Under the pieces are notes generated by a model. The model made no database searches. It was not told the DNA's origin and saw only the letters and a program-made list of their open reading frames with translations. A program made the position numbers and the translations under genes. 5,481 bases of DNA, from the NCBI GenBank assembly GCA_903842845.1, contig CAIMNN010000571.1, positions 1-5,481 of the forward strand, in the 5' to 3' direction. Below, in pieces: positions 1 to 5,481 of the stretch; the first letter of the stretch is position 1, and each line of letters starts with the position of its first letter. The DNA comes from an uncultured Acidobacteriaceae bacterium (GTDB taxonomy: Bacteria; Acidobacteriota; Terriglobia; Terriglobales; Acidobacteriaceae).

Positions 1-1
1 G

Positions 2-787
2 AACGGCGAAGAGGGCAGCCTGGGAATCCTGTTCCAGGGCATTGCCGATCCGCGCTGGCCGTCCGCTCGTGGCGGCGCTGGAGTGCAGTTTGTTTGCCCA
101 CTTCAGAATGATCTATTTTCTTCCTACGCCTGCCTGGTGAATCAATCGCGTCAACGGCGTCATCTGTCGCAGGGACGTTTTACGCTGACCAGCTCCAAGG
201 TTCTGCCTGCGCAGGGTCCGGGTGCACCCGCGCCGATGGAAATTGAGTACAAAGTGGATTTCAACGACGGACGTGGCCAGCGCACCGGCACGGGCAGACT
301 GGATGCTTCCTACGTGCGTGGTATGCCGACCTGGGGCCTGTTTGTAAGTGCATCAGACTTGCCCGACTCGGTTTATGCATCGGAAAAGCCGACACTGGAT
401 GCGATTTGCAGAAGTTACTCGCAGGACCGTAGCGTTATCAGCCGCGAGCAAGGACAGGTGATGGCAGGAATTCAGGCCGCCGGGGAACGCAGCCGCATCA
501 ACGCTCAGGAGAGCGACGCGAGGCTGAAGGCCTTCGACCAGCAGTATGAACAAAGCCGTCAGGCATTCAACGCGCAAAACTCAACGCAGGATTCGCACGA
601 CGACTATCTGGCCTGGCAGAGCAAGATCAACCAGAATTACATTCTGGACCAGGAAGTGGTGAAGTATGTGCCCGACAACGGCACGGCTACGGTTGGCGAC
701 AAGTTCGGCGATTCCCTCGTCAAGCACTTTCCAAACGATTTCGAGGTTGTGCCGAACCAGCAGATGGTCCGTGGCCGGGACTTCTAA
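2..787 (+). CDS. hypothetical protein, 3' part only (5' end outside window)
   Basis: The reading frame is open from base 2 to a TAA at 785-787, giving 261 visible residues. The first standard start codon in frame is a GTG at 83. The frame is just as protein-like before it (NGEEGSLGILFQGIADPRW), so the gene most likely begins upstream of the window. I do not recognise the family. The visible part begins with a Gly/Trp-rich, beta-looking segment. A helical, Gln/Ala/Arg-rich stretch follows (about window bases 420-620, containing AGIQAAGERSRINAQESDAR) that could form a short coiled coil. The C-terminal block (YILDQEVVKYVPDNGTATVG, then DSLVKHFPNDFEVVP and a final RGRDF) reads like a compact conserved tail. 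The composition, with few hydrophobic runs and many Gln/Ser/Asn, fits an exported or periplasmic protein, but any signal peptide lies outside the window. It is followed by its own terminator, so co-transcription with dnaE is unlikely. The frame is confident and the function is unknown. Confidence 0.8.
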   Translation, partial: NGEEGSLGILFQGIADPRWPSARGGAGVQFVCPLQNDLFSSYACLVNQSRQRRHLSQGRFTLTSSKVLPAQGPGAPAPMEIEYKVDFNDGRGQRTGTGRLDASYVRGMPTWGLFVSASDLPDSVYASEKPTLDAICRSYSQDRSVISREQGQVMAGIQAAGERSRINAQESDARLKAFDQQYEQSRQAFNAQNSTQDSHDDYLAWQSKINQNYILDQEVVKYVPDNGTATVGDKFGDSLVKHFPNDFEVVPNQQMVRGRDF

Positions 788-812
788 AACGAAAACAAGT
801 CAAGAACAAAAC

Positions 813-850
813 AGGCGGATGGCGTAACAGCTATCCGCCTGAGTCTTTTA
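813..850 (+). terminator. Rho-independent terminator after the upstream hypothetical gene
   Basis: An inverted repeat pairs 813-823 (AGGCGGATGGC) with 830-840 (GCTATCCGCCT). This gives 11 base pairs including one G-T wobble, with a 6-base loop (GTAACA). A short T-rich tail (TCTTTT, 844-849) follows. It begins 25 bases after the stop codon of the upstream gene. The other flank (788-812) is A-rich, so the hairpin could also act on the minus strand, although no minus-strand gene is seen there. Confidence 0.75.
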
Positions 851-862
851 CGGCTATAGGAA

Positions 863-892
863 TTGAGCCGCATTTCCCACACTCCATCTGAT
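863..892 (+). promoter_or_regulatory. possible weak sigma-70-type promoter for dnaE
   Basis: Between the terminator and the dnaE start there are only 66 bases. The best promoter-like pair I can find is TTGAGC (863-868, 4 of 6 to TTGACA) and TCTGAT (887-892, 4 of 6 to TATAAT), separated by 18 bases. This would place transcription initiation near base 899 and give a leader of under 20 bases. The match is weak. dnaE may instead be read from readthrough of the terminator. Confidence 0.25.
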
Positions 893-916
893 TCCGCTTG
901 CCACTACACTGGATAC

Positions 917-3900
917 ATGGCCGGCGAGTTCACACATCTCCATTTACATACCGAGTACTCGCTGCTGGACGGCGCGTGCGACATCAAGAAACTCGTTGAC
1001 CGCGTGGCGACGCTGGGGCAGAAGTCTGTGGCCATGACTGACCACGGCAACATCTACGGCGCTGTGCATTTCTTCGAAGCGGCGAAGGAGAAGGGCATCA
1101 AGCCGATCCTCGGCTGCGAACTCTACATCTGCCAGGCGGAGGACCATCGCGCCGAGACGCCGAACGACCAGTACAACCACCTGCTGGTGCTCGCCGAGAA
1201 CGAAGAGGGTTACCGCAATCTAATCCGTCTGACTAGTGAAGCCAGCGTGCATGGCTTTTATCGCAAGCCGCGCGTGAGCAAAAAGTTTTTGGCTGAGAAT
1301 GCGAAGGGGCTGATCGGGTTTTCCGGATGCTTGTCTGGTGAACTCTGCGAAGAACTGCTTGCCGGAAAATACGCCGCCGCACGCGAGACGGCAGGCGAGT
1401 ACCAGAACATATTCGGCCGCGGGAATTTCTTTCTTGAAATTCAGGATCAGGGACTGCTCGAAGAAAAGAAGATCCAAGAGGATCTTTTCAGTCTGGAGCG
1501 TGAACTGGATATTCCGTTGGTCATCACGAACGATTCGCATTATCTCTGCGGCGATGACTCGCACGCGCACGATGTGATGCTCTGTGTGCAGACCGGCTCC
1601 AAGTTGCACGACACCAAGCGCATGAAGTTCGATTCCGACCAGTTCTTCGTCAAGAGCGCGGAAGAGATGTCTCGGTTGTTCCCGGACAACCCCGAGCTGC
1701 TCAAGCGCACGATGGAGATTGCCGAGCGTTGCAACCTGAAGTTGAACAAGATTGACAATCCGTTCCCTGAGTTTGCCGTTCCGCCGGGGCACACCATCGA
1801 CAGCTACTTTGAAGAGGTTTGCCGCGCGGGTTTACGGCGCAGGTTGGAAACGAAGGTGCGGCAACTTGAGTTGCAGGGCATTCGTCGCGCCGAGATACAT
1901 CAATACGAAACGCGGCTCTCCTATGAGATAGGCATCATCAAGCAGATGAATTTTGCCGGATACTTCCTCATTGTTTGGGACTTTATCAAATACGCACGCG
2001 ACAACAACATCCCCGTCGGCCCGGGGCGCGGTTCGGCAACCGGTTCACTGGTGGCGTACGCGATGGAGATAACAAATGTCGACCCGCTTCAGAACGCGCT
2101 TCTGTTTGAGCGTTTTTTGAACCCGGAGCGTAAACAGATGCCGGACGTCGACGTGGACTTCTGTCAATACCGTCGCGGCGAGGTCATAGATTATGTGACG
2201 CGCAAATACGGCCGCGAGCAGGTTGCGCAGATCATCACATTTAATACCATGGCGGCGAAGGCGGCTATCAAGGATTGCGGTCGCGCGCTCGACATGCCCT
2301 ATGGCGACGTGGACAAGATTGCGAAGCTGATACCTGCGACAGTAGGAGTGACGATTGACCAGGCGTTGAAGGATTCGCCGGACCTGGCCAAGGTCTACGA
2401 GAACGACAAGACGATTCGTAATCTGATAGACACGGCGAAGAAGTTGGAAGGCCTTGTGCGTGGCTCGGGTGTGCACGCATCGGCGGTGGTGATCGCGCCG
2501 CGGCCGCTGATAGAACTGGTTCCCGTCGCAAAGGCCAAGGACGATGTCATAGTCACCGCGTACGACATGAAGGCTATTGAGAAGATGGGTCTTCTCAAAA
2601 TGGACTTCCTCGGACTCACAACGCTAACAGTTATCGACGATAGCGTGAACTTGATAGAGCAGACGCGTGGCGAAAAGCTGGATATTGAGATGATTCCGCT
2701 TGATGATGAGGAGACCTTTAAAAAGGTCTTTCATACAGCGCTGACATCGGGAATATTTCAATTTGAATCACCCGGCATGCAGGATATTTTGCGCCGCTAC
2801 AAGCCGGATTCAGTGGAACAGTTAACCGCGCTCAACGCGCTCTACCGTCCCGGGCCGATGAGCATGATCGACGACTTTGTAGAGCGCAAGTGGGGACGGC
2901 GCAAGGTGGAATACCTGTTGCCCGAACTCGAGCCCATTTTGAAAGACTCGCTCGGCGTGATTGTTTATCAGGAGCAGGTGATGCAGATAGCAAACGTGCT
3001 GGCCAGCTATTCGCTTGGTGAAGCCGACCTGCTGCGTCGCGCGATGGGCAAGAAAAGCAAGGAAGGGATGGCGGAACAGAGGGAGCGATTCATGAGCGGA
3101 GTCGCAGCCCTGGGGCATCCCAAAGAAGCCGCGGCTGAGATCTTCGACCAGATGGAGAAGTTCTCCGGCTACGGATTCAACAAGTCGCACTCGGCGGCCT
3201 ATGCATTGCTGGCTTATCAAACGGCGTTTTTGAAGACGCATTATCCGGTCGAGTTCATGGCTGCGCTGCTTACTTCAGAAACCTCAAAACCGGATTCGGT
3301 GGTGAAGTACATTCAGGAGTGCCGTGAGATGGAGATCTCAGTAGATCCGCCTGATGTGCAAGTATCGGGTGCAAAGTTCACGCCGCACGACAAAGCCATT
3401 CGCTTTGGTCTGGCCGCGGTGAAGAACGTCGGCGGTAATGCGTATGAAGCGATCAAGACAGCACGCGAAGAGGTTGGCGGAACGTTCAAGAGCTTTTGGG
3501 AGTTCTGCGAGAAGGTCGACCTGCATGTGATGAACAAGCGCGTCATTGAATCGCTGATCAAGGCGGGCGCGCTCGATTCACTGGGTCCGCGCGGCGCGAT
3601 GATGGCAGCGGTCGACAAGGCGATGGAGCAGGGACAGAAGGCACAGCGCGATCGCGAGCAGGGCCAGCACGGACTCTTCGGCCTATTTGACGACGATGCC
3701 AGCCACGGCGACCAGACGCAGAAGCTGCCGAATGTTCCTGACTGGGAAGAGGGCGAGCGGCTGGCTGCTGAAAAAGAAGTGCTGGGCTTCTTTGTCTCAG
3801 GGCATCCGCTGGACAAGTACGCCGAGAAGATCAAGAACCTGGGCGGCGTGATAACGGTTGCGGAGGCACAAGAACGAAAGCCCGCCGAGCGGCGCTGGGG

Positions 3901-4423
3901 CCAGCAGGATGACCCAGCGGACCAGATAACGCTGGTGGGAATTCTGCAAGGGCTGCGTGTGCAGGCCAGCAAGCGCGACCAGAAGCTTTATGCGCAGGCG
4001 ATGATAGAAGACACAAGCGGGAAGATGGAGGTTATCTGCTTTTCGCGCGATTACGAGCGGCTGAAGGAGCAGTTGAGGACCGAGGCGCCGGTGATGGTGC
4101 GCGGCGTTCTGATGGGCGAGGAGGAGGCGGCCTTGAAGCTCTCCATCAACTCGGTGCAGCCGCTGGATGCGGTTGAGGTGAAGCTCCCCACGGCTATCCG
4201 ACTGCGCATCAATATGAATTCCTGCACGGAGTCAATGCTGGACCAGATCAAATCCATGGCCGATGCAGCCCCGGGACCAGGCAAGGTGATGCTGCACCTG
4301 AAGAAGCCGGGCGAGTTCGAAGTAATCCTTGAGCCGGAGGCAATGCGTATTGCCGCCGACCGCAGTTGGGTCGAGCGCGTGGAGGCGATTACCGGGCGGG
4401 GAAGCATTCAGATTTTGAGCTGA
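917..4423 (+). CDS. dnaE: DNA polymerase III subunit alpha (DnaE)
   Basis: This is the catalytic subunit of the replicative DNA polymerase III holoenzyme and carries out template-directed chain extension in the cytoplasm. From ATG 917 it is 1168 residues, close to the roughly 1160 of E. coli DnaE. The order of parts is canonical. The N-terminal PHP domain has HLHLHTEYSLLDG (7-19), TDHGN (41-45), E68, H88, C138 and NDSHYL (205-210). The polymerase core has GPGRGSATGS (368-377), PDVDVDF with D412 and D414, and MDFLGL with D563, matching the three catalytic aspartates (D401, D403, D555) of E. coli. Further conserved blocks are YRPGPM, VYQEQVMQIA, RRAMGKK and YGFNKSHSAAY. Helix-hairpin-helix motifs follow (about 830-890), then a QHGLF clamp-binding pentapeptide (917-921) and an OB fold (about 1003-1065). 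I chose ATG 917 because homology begins four residues later. A TTG at 863 would add 18 non-conserved residues. Shine-Dalgarno sequence is weak at either start. The protein appears intact and vertically inherited. Confidence 0.97.
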   Translation: MAGEFTHLHLHTEYSLLDGACDIKKLVDRVATLGQKSVAMTDHGNIYGAVHFFEAAKEKGIKPILGCELYICQAEDHRAETPNDQYNHLLVLAENEEGYRNLIRLTSEASVHGFYRKPRVSKKFLAENAKGLIGFSGCLSGELCEELLAGKYAAARETAGEYQNIFGRGNFFLEIQDQGLLEEKKIQEDLFSLERELDIPLVITNDSHYLCGDDSHAHDVMLCVQTGSKLHDTKRMKFDSDQFFVKSAEEMSRLFPDNPELLKRTMEIAERCNLKLNKIDNPFPEFAVPPGHTIDSYFEEVCRAGLRRRLETKVRQLELQGIRRAEIHQYETRLSYEIGIIKQMNFAGYFLIVWDFIKYARDNNIPVGPGRGSATGSLVAYAMEITNVDPLQNALLFERFLNPERKQMPDVDVDFCQYRRGEVIDYVTRKYGREQVAQIITFNTMAAKAAIKDCGRALDMPYGDVDKIAKLIPATVGVTIDQALKDSPDLAKVYENDKTIRNLIDTAKKLEGLVRGSGVHASAVVIAPRPLIELVPVAKAKDDVIVTAYDMKAIEKMGLLKMDFLGLTTLTVIDDSVNLIEQTRGEKLDIEMIPLDDEETFKKVFHTALTSGIFQFESPGMQDILRRYKPDSVEQLTALNALYRPGPMSMIDDFVERKWGRRKVEYLLPELEPILKDSLGVIVYQEQVMQIANVLASYSLGEADLLRRAMGKKSKEGMAEQRERFMSGVAALGHPKEAAAEIFDQMEKFSGYGFNKSHSAAYALLAYQTAFLKTHYPVEFMAALLTSETSKPDSVVKYIQECREMEISVDPPDVQVSGAKFTPHDKAIRFGLAAVKNVGGNAYEAIKTAREEVGGTFKSFWEFCEKVDLHVMNKRVIESLIKAGALDSLGPRGAMMAAVDKAMEQGQKAQRDREQGQHGLFGLFDDDASHGDQTQKLPNVPDWEEGERLAAEKEVLGFFVSGHPLDKYAEKIKNLGGVITVAEAQERKPAERRWGQQDDPADQITLVGILQGLRVQASKRDQKLYAQAMIEDTSGKMEVICFSRDYERLKEQLRTEAPVMVRGVLMGEEEAALKLSINSVQPLDAVEVKLPTAIRLRINMNSCTESMLDQIKSMADAAPGPGKVMLHLKKPGEFEVILEPEAMRIAADRSWVERVEAITGRGSIQILS
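3665..3679 (+). other. dnaE: DnaE beta-clamp-binding motif (QHGLF)
   Basis: Residues 917-921 of DnaE read Q-H-G-L-F, which fits the QxxLF pentapeptide that bacterial proteins use to dock on the sliding clamp. E. coli DnaE has its internal clamp motif (QADMF) at the same place, between the helix-hairpin-helix region and the OB fold. The motif is seen directly. The function is inferred from position and family knowledge. Confidence 0.75.
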
Positions 4424-4535
4424 GCGGTTCTAATTTCTAAGTGATTAAAATTAATGGCATAAACACGATATTCTGCATTCATTTTCATATGCATAAATTA
4501 AAGCATATTGCATAATTTATAGAAAGTGCATAATT
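4424..4535. promoter_or_regulatory. AT-rich gap with repeated TGCATAA motifs: probable promoter/operator of the toxin-antitoxin pair
   Basis: This gap holds no gene. Bases 4441-4535 contain about 23 G or C in 95, far below the flanking coding DNA. TGCATAA occurs exactly at 4490-4496, 4509-4515 and 4527-4533, with centres 19 and 18 bases apart. Near copies are GGCATAA at 4456-4462 and AGCATAT at 4502-4508. ATATGC (4487-4492) and GCATAT (4503-4508) form an inverted repeat with a 10-base spacer. CATAATTATG (4529-4538) is a perfect palindrome covering the first start codon of the antitoxin. Ribbon-helix-helix antitoxins typically bind short repeated sites in their own promoter, so autorepression is inferred. 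CATAAT at 4511-4516 and at 4529-4534 are candidate -10 boxes (5 of 6 each), but no convincing -35 partner is visible. No hairpin terminator for dnaE is visible here. Confidence 0.5.
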
Positions 4536-4877
4536 ATGTTTATGAGTACGCAGGCAACAATACGAGAGACCGGGCGGGCGCGAGAAGGGTCCAAGCTGGC
4601 CAATCAGCGGACTTCGGTGAGCCTAACGCCCGAGGCGGTTGAGATTCTGGAACGTTATAAGAACGCCAAGGGAATCTCAGCCAGCGCAGCGGTGAATGAT
4701 TTGATACTGAGCAGCGAACCAAAGCCTTCACGATTGAAGGAAGTGAATGGTTTTCTGGTTCTCGATATTCCATACACCGGCAAGATGATAACGCTGGAGG
4801 ATGTTAAACGGACACAGGATGAAATGGACTTGGAGGACTACCGACGGTCGCTCTCATTATCTATCTGCTCGACGTGA
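4536..4877 (+). CDS. vapB: ribbon-helix-helix antitoxin, VapB-type
   Basis: This encodes a 113-residue protein that probably neutralises the adjacent PIN-domain toxin and represses their shared promoter. After a basic, probably flexible N-terminus, residues 25-60 fit a ribbon-helix-helix DNA-binding fold: a beta strand (RTSVSLT), helix A (PEAVEILERYKNAKG) and helix B (SASAAVNDLILSSE). Residues 66-104 (including LVLDIP, ITLEDVKRTQDEMDLEDYRR) resemble the acidic C-terminal segment with which VapB proteins wrap their toxin. Two starts are possible. ATG 4536 has an AGAAAG at 4521-4526 at good spacing, and ATG 4542 would give MSTQATIRETGR. The last residues (SLSLSICST) look like non-conserved read-through, because this stretch also encodes the beginning of the toxin in another frame. 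The TGA at 4875-4877 overlaps the downstream GTG at 4874. The gene pairing and fold are well supported, but the subfamily is inferred. Confidence 0.75.
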   Translation: MFMSTQATIRETGRAREGSKLANQRTSVSLTPEAVEILERYKNAKGISASAAVNDLILSSEPKPSRLKEVNGFLVLDIPYTGKMITLEDVKRTQDEMDLEDYRRSLSLSICST

Positions 4878-5284
4878 ATTTATTTTATGTATTCCACCTG
4901 CCACCACATACCCACTATCGACTGGCGCAGGTTTGGTTCCAACAACATCTTGCAGTTCAATTTGCCACCTGCTCGATAACGCAGACAGGATTGGTGCGAT
5001 TGTTGATGACCAACGTGGATGGGATTACTTGCAAAATGAATGAATCGATATACGCGCTCAATCAATTCAGGAAAAGGCCGCAGCATATTTATTGGTCAAC
5101 CAGGCCGGAGTTCGACAATCTGATCCATCCAATTGCGCACCGGTTGCAAGGGTATCGTCAGATAAAGGATGCGTACCTTCTCGGGCTTGCGGCTCACTAC
5201 AACGCAAAACTGGCGACGCTGGACAGAGGAGTGTTGCATCTTGCGGGCCCGGAGTTGGCTGCCCACGTTGAATATATTCAATAA
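4856..5284 (+). CDS. vapC: PIN-domain ribonuclease toxin, VapC-like (start uncertain)
   Basis: This is probably the toxin of the pair, a metal-dependent endoribonuclease that cuts RNA when not bound by its antitoxin. The frame carries the PIN landmarks in order: LLDVN at 4865-4879 with the first acidic residue; CSITQTGLVRLL, the helix that often carries an acidic residue or Gln here; DAYLLGLAAHYNAKLATLDRG, supplying the last two conserved aspartates; and a terminal VEYIQ. It resembles the mycobacterial-type PIN toxins that read LLDVN..TQxGFVR..DAYLLALA. From ATT 4856 the product is 142 residues and begins with IYLLDVN in the usual register. The only standard start in the open frame (after a TGA at 4820-4822) is GTG 4874. 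That overlaps the antitoxin stop as GTGA but gives 136 residues and omits the first aspartate. I show the longer form because the family's N-terminus is plainly encoded. A GGAGG at 4832-4836 lies 19 bases before the ATT, which is far. The gene could be start-damaged and inactive. Confidence 0.72.
   Translation: MIYLLDVNLFYVFHLPPHTHYRLAQVWFQQHLAVQFATCSITQTGLVRLLMTNVDGITCKMNESIYALNQFRKRPQHIYWSTRPEFDNLIHPIAHRLQGYRQIKDAYLLGLAAHYNAKLATLDRGVLHLAGPELAAHVEYIQ
5066..5082 (+). repeat. 17-base direct repeat, copy 1 (inside vapC)
   Basis: TTCAGGAAAAGGCCGCA at 5066-5082 recurs as TTCAGAAAAAGGCCGCA at 5287-5303, with 16 of 17 bases identical. The copies are 221 bases apart. The second copy forms the left arm of the downstream hairpin terminator. 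The similarity stops sharply on both sides. Confidence 0.6.
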
Positions 5285-5286
5285 GC

Positions 5287-5303
5287 TTCAGAAAAAGGCC
5301 GCA
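5287..5303 (+). repeat. 17-base direct repeat, copy 2 (terminator arm)
   Basis: This is the partner of the repeat at 5066-5082, differing at one base (A for G at the sixth position). It covers the left arm of the hairpin at 5295-5323 and the A-run beside it. Confidence 0.6.
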
Positions 5304-5323
5304 CTGAGTGTCCATGCGGCCTT
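5295..5323 (-). terminator. hairpin terminator shared by convergent genes, best oriented for the minus strand
   Basis: AAGGCCGCA (5295-5303) pairs perfectly with TGCGGCCTT (5315-5323) around an 11-base loop. Read on the minus strand, the stem runs into a T-stretch (complement of 5292-5296) and starts 7 bases after the TAA of the minus-strand gene, as expected for an intrinsic terminator. On the plus strand it lies 10 bases after the vapC stop but lacks a good T-run (TTCACACATTTA), so it may end vapC transcription only weakly. Confidence 0.75.
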
Positions 5324-5330
5324 CACACAT

Positions 5331-5480
5331 TTACTGGCAGTTGACCTGGGTCACTTGCGAGCGCTTCACGTCGTGAATGTTGCCTGAGTTGACGTGAATC
5401 TCTTCCCAGATTGAATAGTGCTGTCCGGGTGCGCCCAGGGTCCAGGTTTCACTCAGCGGAACATGGTTGATGCCTTTGTG
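5331..5480 (-). CDS. hypothetical protein, C-terminal 49 residues only (5' end outside window)
   Basis: On the minus strand an open frame enters from the right edge and ends at a TAA (complement of 5331-5333). The visible 49 residues run from HKGINHVPLSETWTLGAPGQ through HYSIWEEIHVNSGNIHDVKR to a final VTQVNCQ. I do not recognise the family. The frame is supported by mostly G or C third codon positions, by the lack of stops across the visible stretch, and by a strong minus-strand terminator directly after the stop. The gene converges on vapC with a 46-base gap. Nothing about function can be said from this tail. Confidence 0.6.
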   Translation of the reverse strand, partial: HKGINHVPLSETWTLGAPGQHYSIWEEIHVNSGNIHDVKRSQVTQVNCQ

Positions 5481-5481
5481 C

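Noticed and set aside
83..85. GTG 83 as the start of the upstream hypothetical gene.
   Set aside because: The frame is open and protein-like back to the window edge and there is no Shine-Dalgarno before the GTG. The gene is more likely truncated by the window.
863..916. TTG start for dnaE that would add 18 residues (MSRISHTPSDSACHYTGY).
   Set aside because: The added residues are not part of the known DnaE N-terminus. Homology begins right after ATG 917, and the AGG before the TTG is only two bases away.
1220..1792. Minus-strand open frame of 190 residues inside dnaE.
   Set aside because: It lies wholly opposite conserved dnaE codons (PHP domain), has no recognisable domain, and is an expected shadow of GC-rich coding sequence.
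3313..3972. Minus-strand open frame of 219 residues inside dnaE.
   Set aside because: It is Ser/Pro/Cys-rich, low-complexity shadow sequence opposite the helix-hairpin-helix and clamp-binding region of dnaE.
4431..4454. AT-only inverted repeat (TAATTT/AAATTA) just after dnaE, considered as a terminator.
   Set aside because: The stem is six A-T pairs with an 11-base loop, too weak for an intrinsic terminator.
4456..4538. Repeated TGCATAA units considered as a CRISPR or origin-type iteron array.
   Set aside because: The units are only 7 bases with irregular extra copies and no spacers. There is no cas, replication-initiator or DnaA-box context, so an operator for the adjacent antitoxin is the simpler reading.
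4801..5043. Plus-strand 80-residue frame across the vapB-vapC junction.
   Set aside because: It overlaps two better-supported genes in other frames and shows no family features. The PIN motifs are in the frame that includes 4874.
5169..5387. Plus-strand 72-residue frame running through the vapC end and the terminator.
   Set aside because: It crosses a strong hairpin and covers the conserved PIN C-terminus in another frame, so it is a shadow.

Overview
This 5.5 kb window looks like chromosome from a moderately GC-rich, free-living bacterium. The style of the DnaE protein and of the upstream hypothetical protein suggests an acidobacterium (Terriglobia-like). That placement is an impression from reading the proteins and was not tested by a search. 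The window is mostly ordinary housekeeping sequence, followed by a small accessory toxin-antitoxin pair.

Layout from left to right. (1) Bases 2-787 (+) hold the 3' part of an unrecognised, probably exported or surface-associated protein whose start lies outside the window. It is followed by a clear hairpin terminator at 813-850. (2) Bases 917-4423 (+) hold a full-length dnaE, the alpha catalytic subunit of replicative DNA polymerase III, with PHP, polymerase, helix-hairpin-helix, clamp-binding and OB-fold regions all in place. (3) Bases 4424-4535 are a very AT-rich gap with repeated TGCATAA motifs. It probably serves as promoter and operator for the next two genes. (4) Bases 4536-4877 (+) encode a ribbon-helix-helix antitoxin of VapB type. 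It overlaps a VapC-like PIN-domain ribonuclease toxin whose frame runs to 5284 (+). (5) Bases 5331-5480 (-) hold the 3' end of a convergent, unrecognised gene. It shares a hairpin at 5295-5323 with vapC, and the hairpin has its T-run on the minus strand.

How the genes relate: dnaE appears to be a stand-alone unit, cut off from the upstream gene by a terminator. The vapBC pair is a self-contained, translationally overlapping operon that is probably autorepressed through the AT-rich repeats. The point most worth a second look is the vapC start. The only standard start codon in its frame (GTG 4874) lies just after the codon for the first conserved PIN aspartate. The toxin therefore either uses a non-standard start (ATT 4856 or CTG 4865) or has lost its proper start and may be inactive. 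I saw no RNA genes, CRISPR arrays or insertion sequences, and no sign of an entirely new system.
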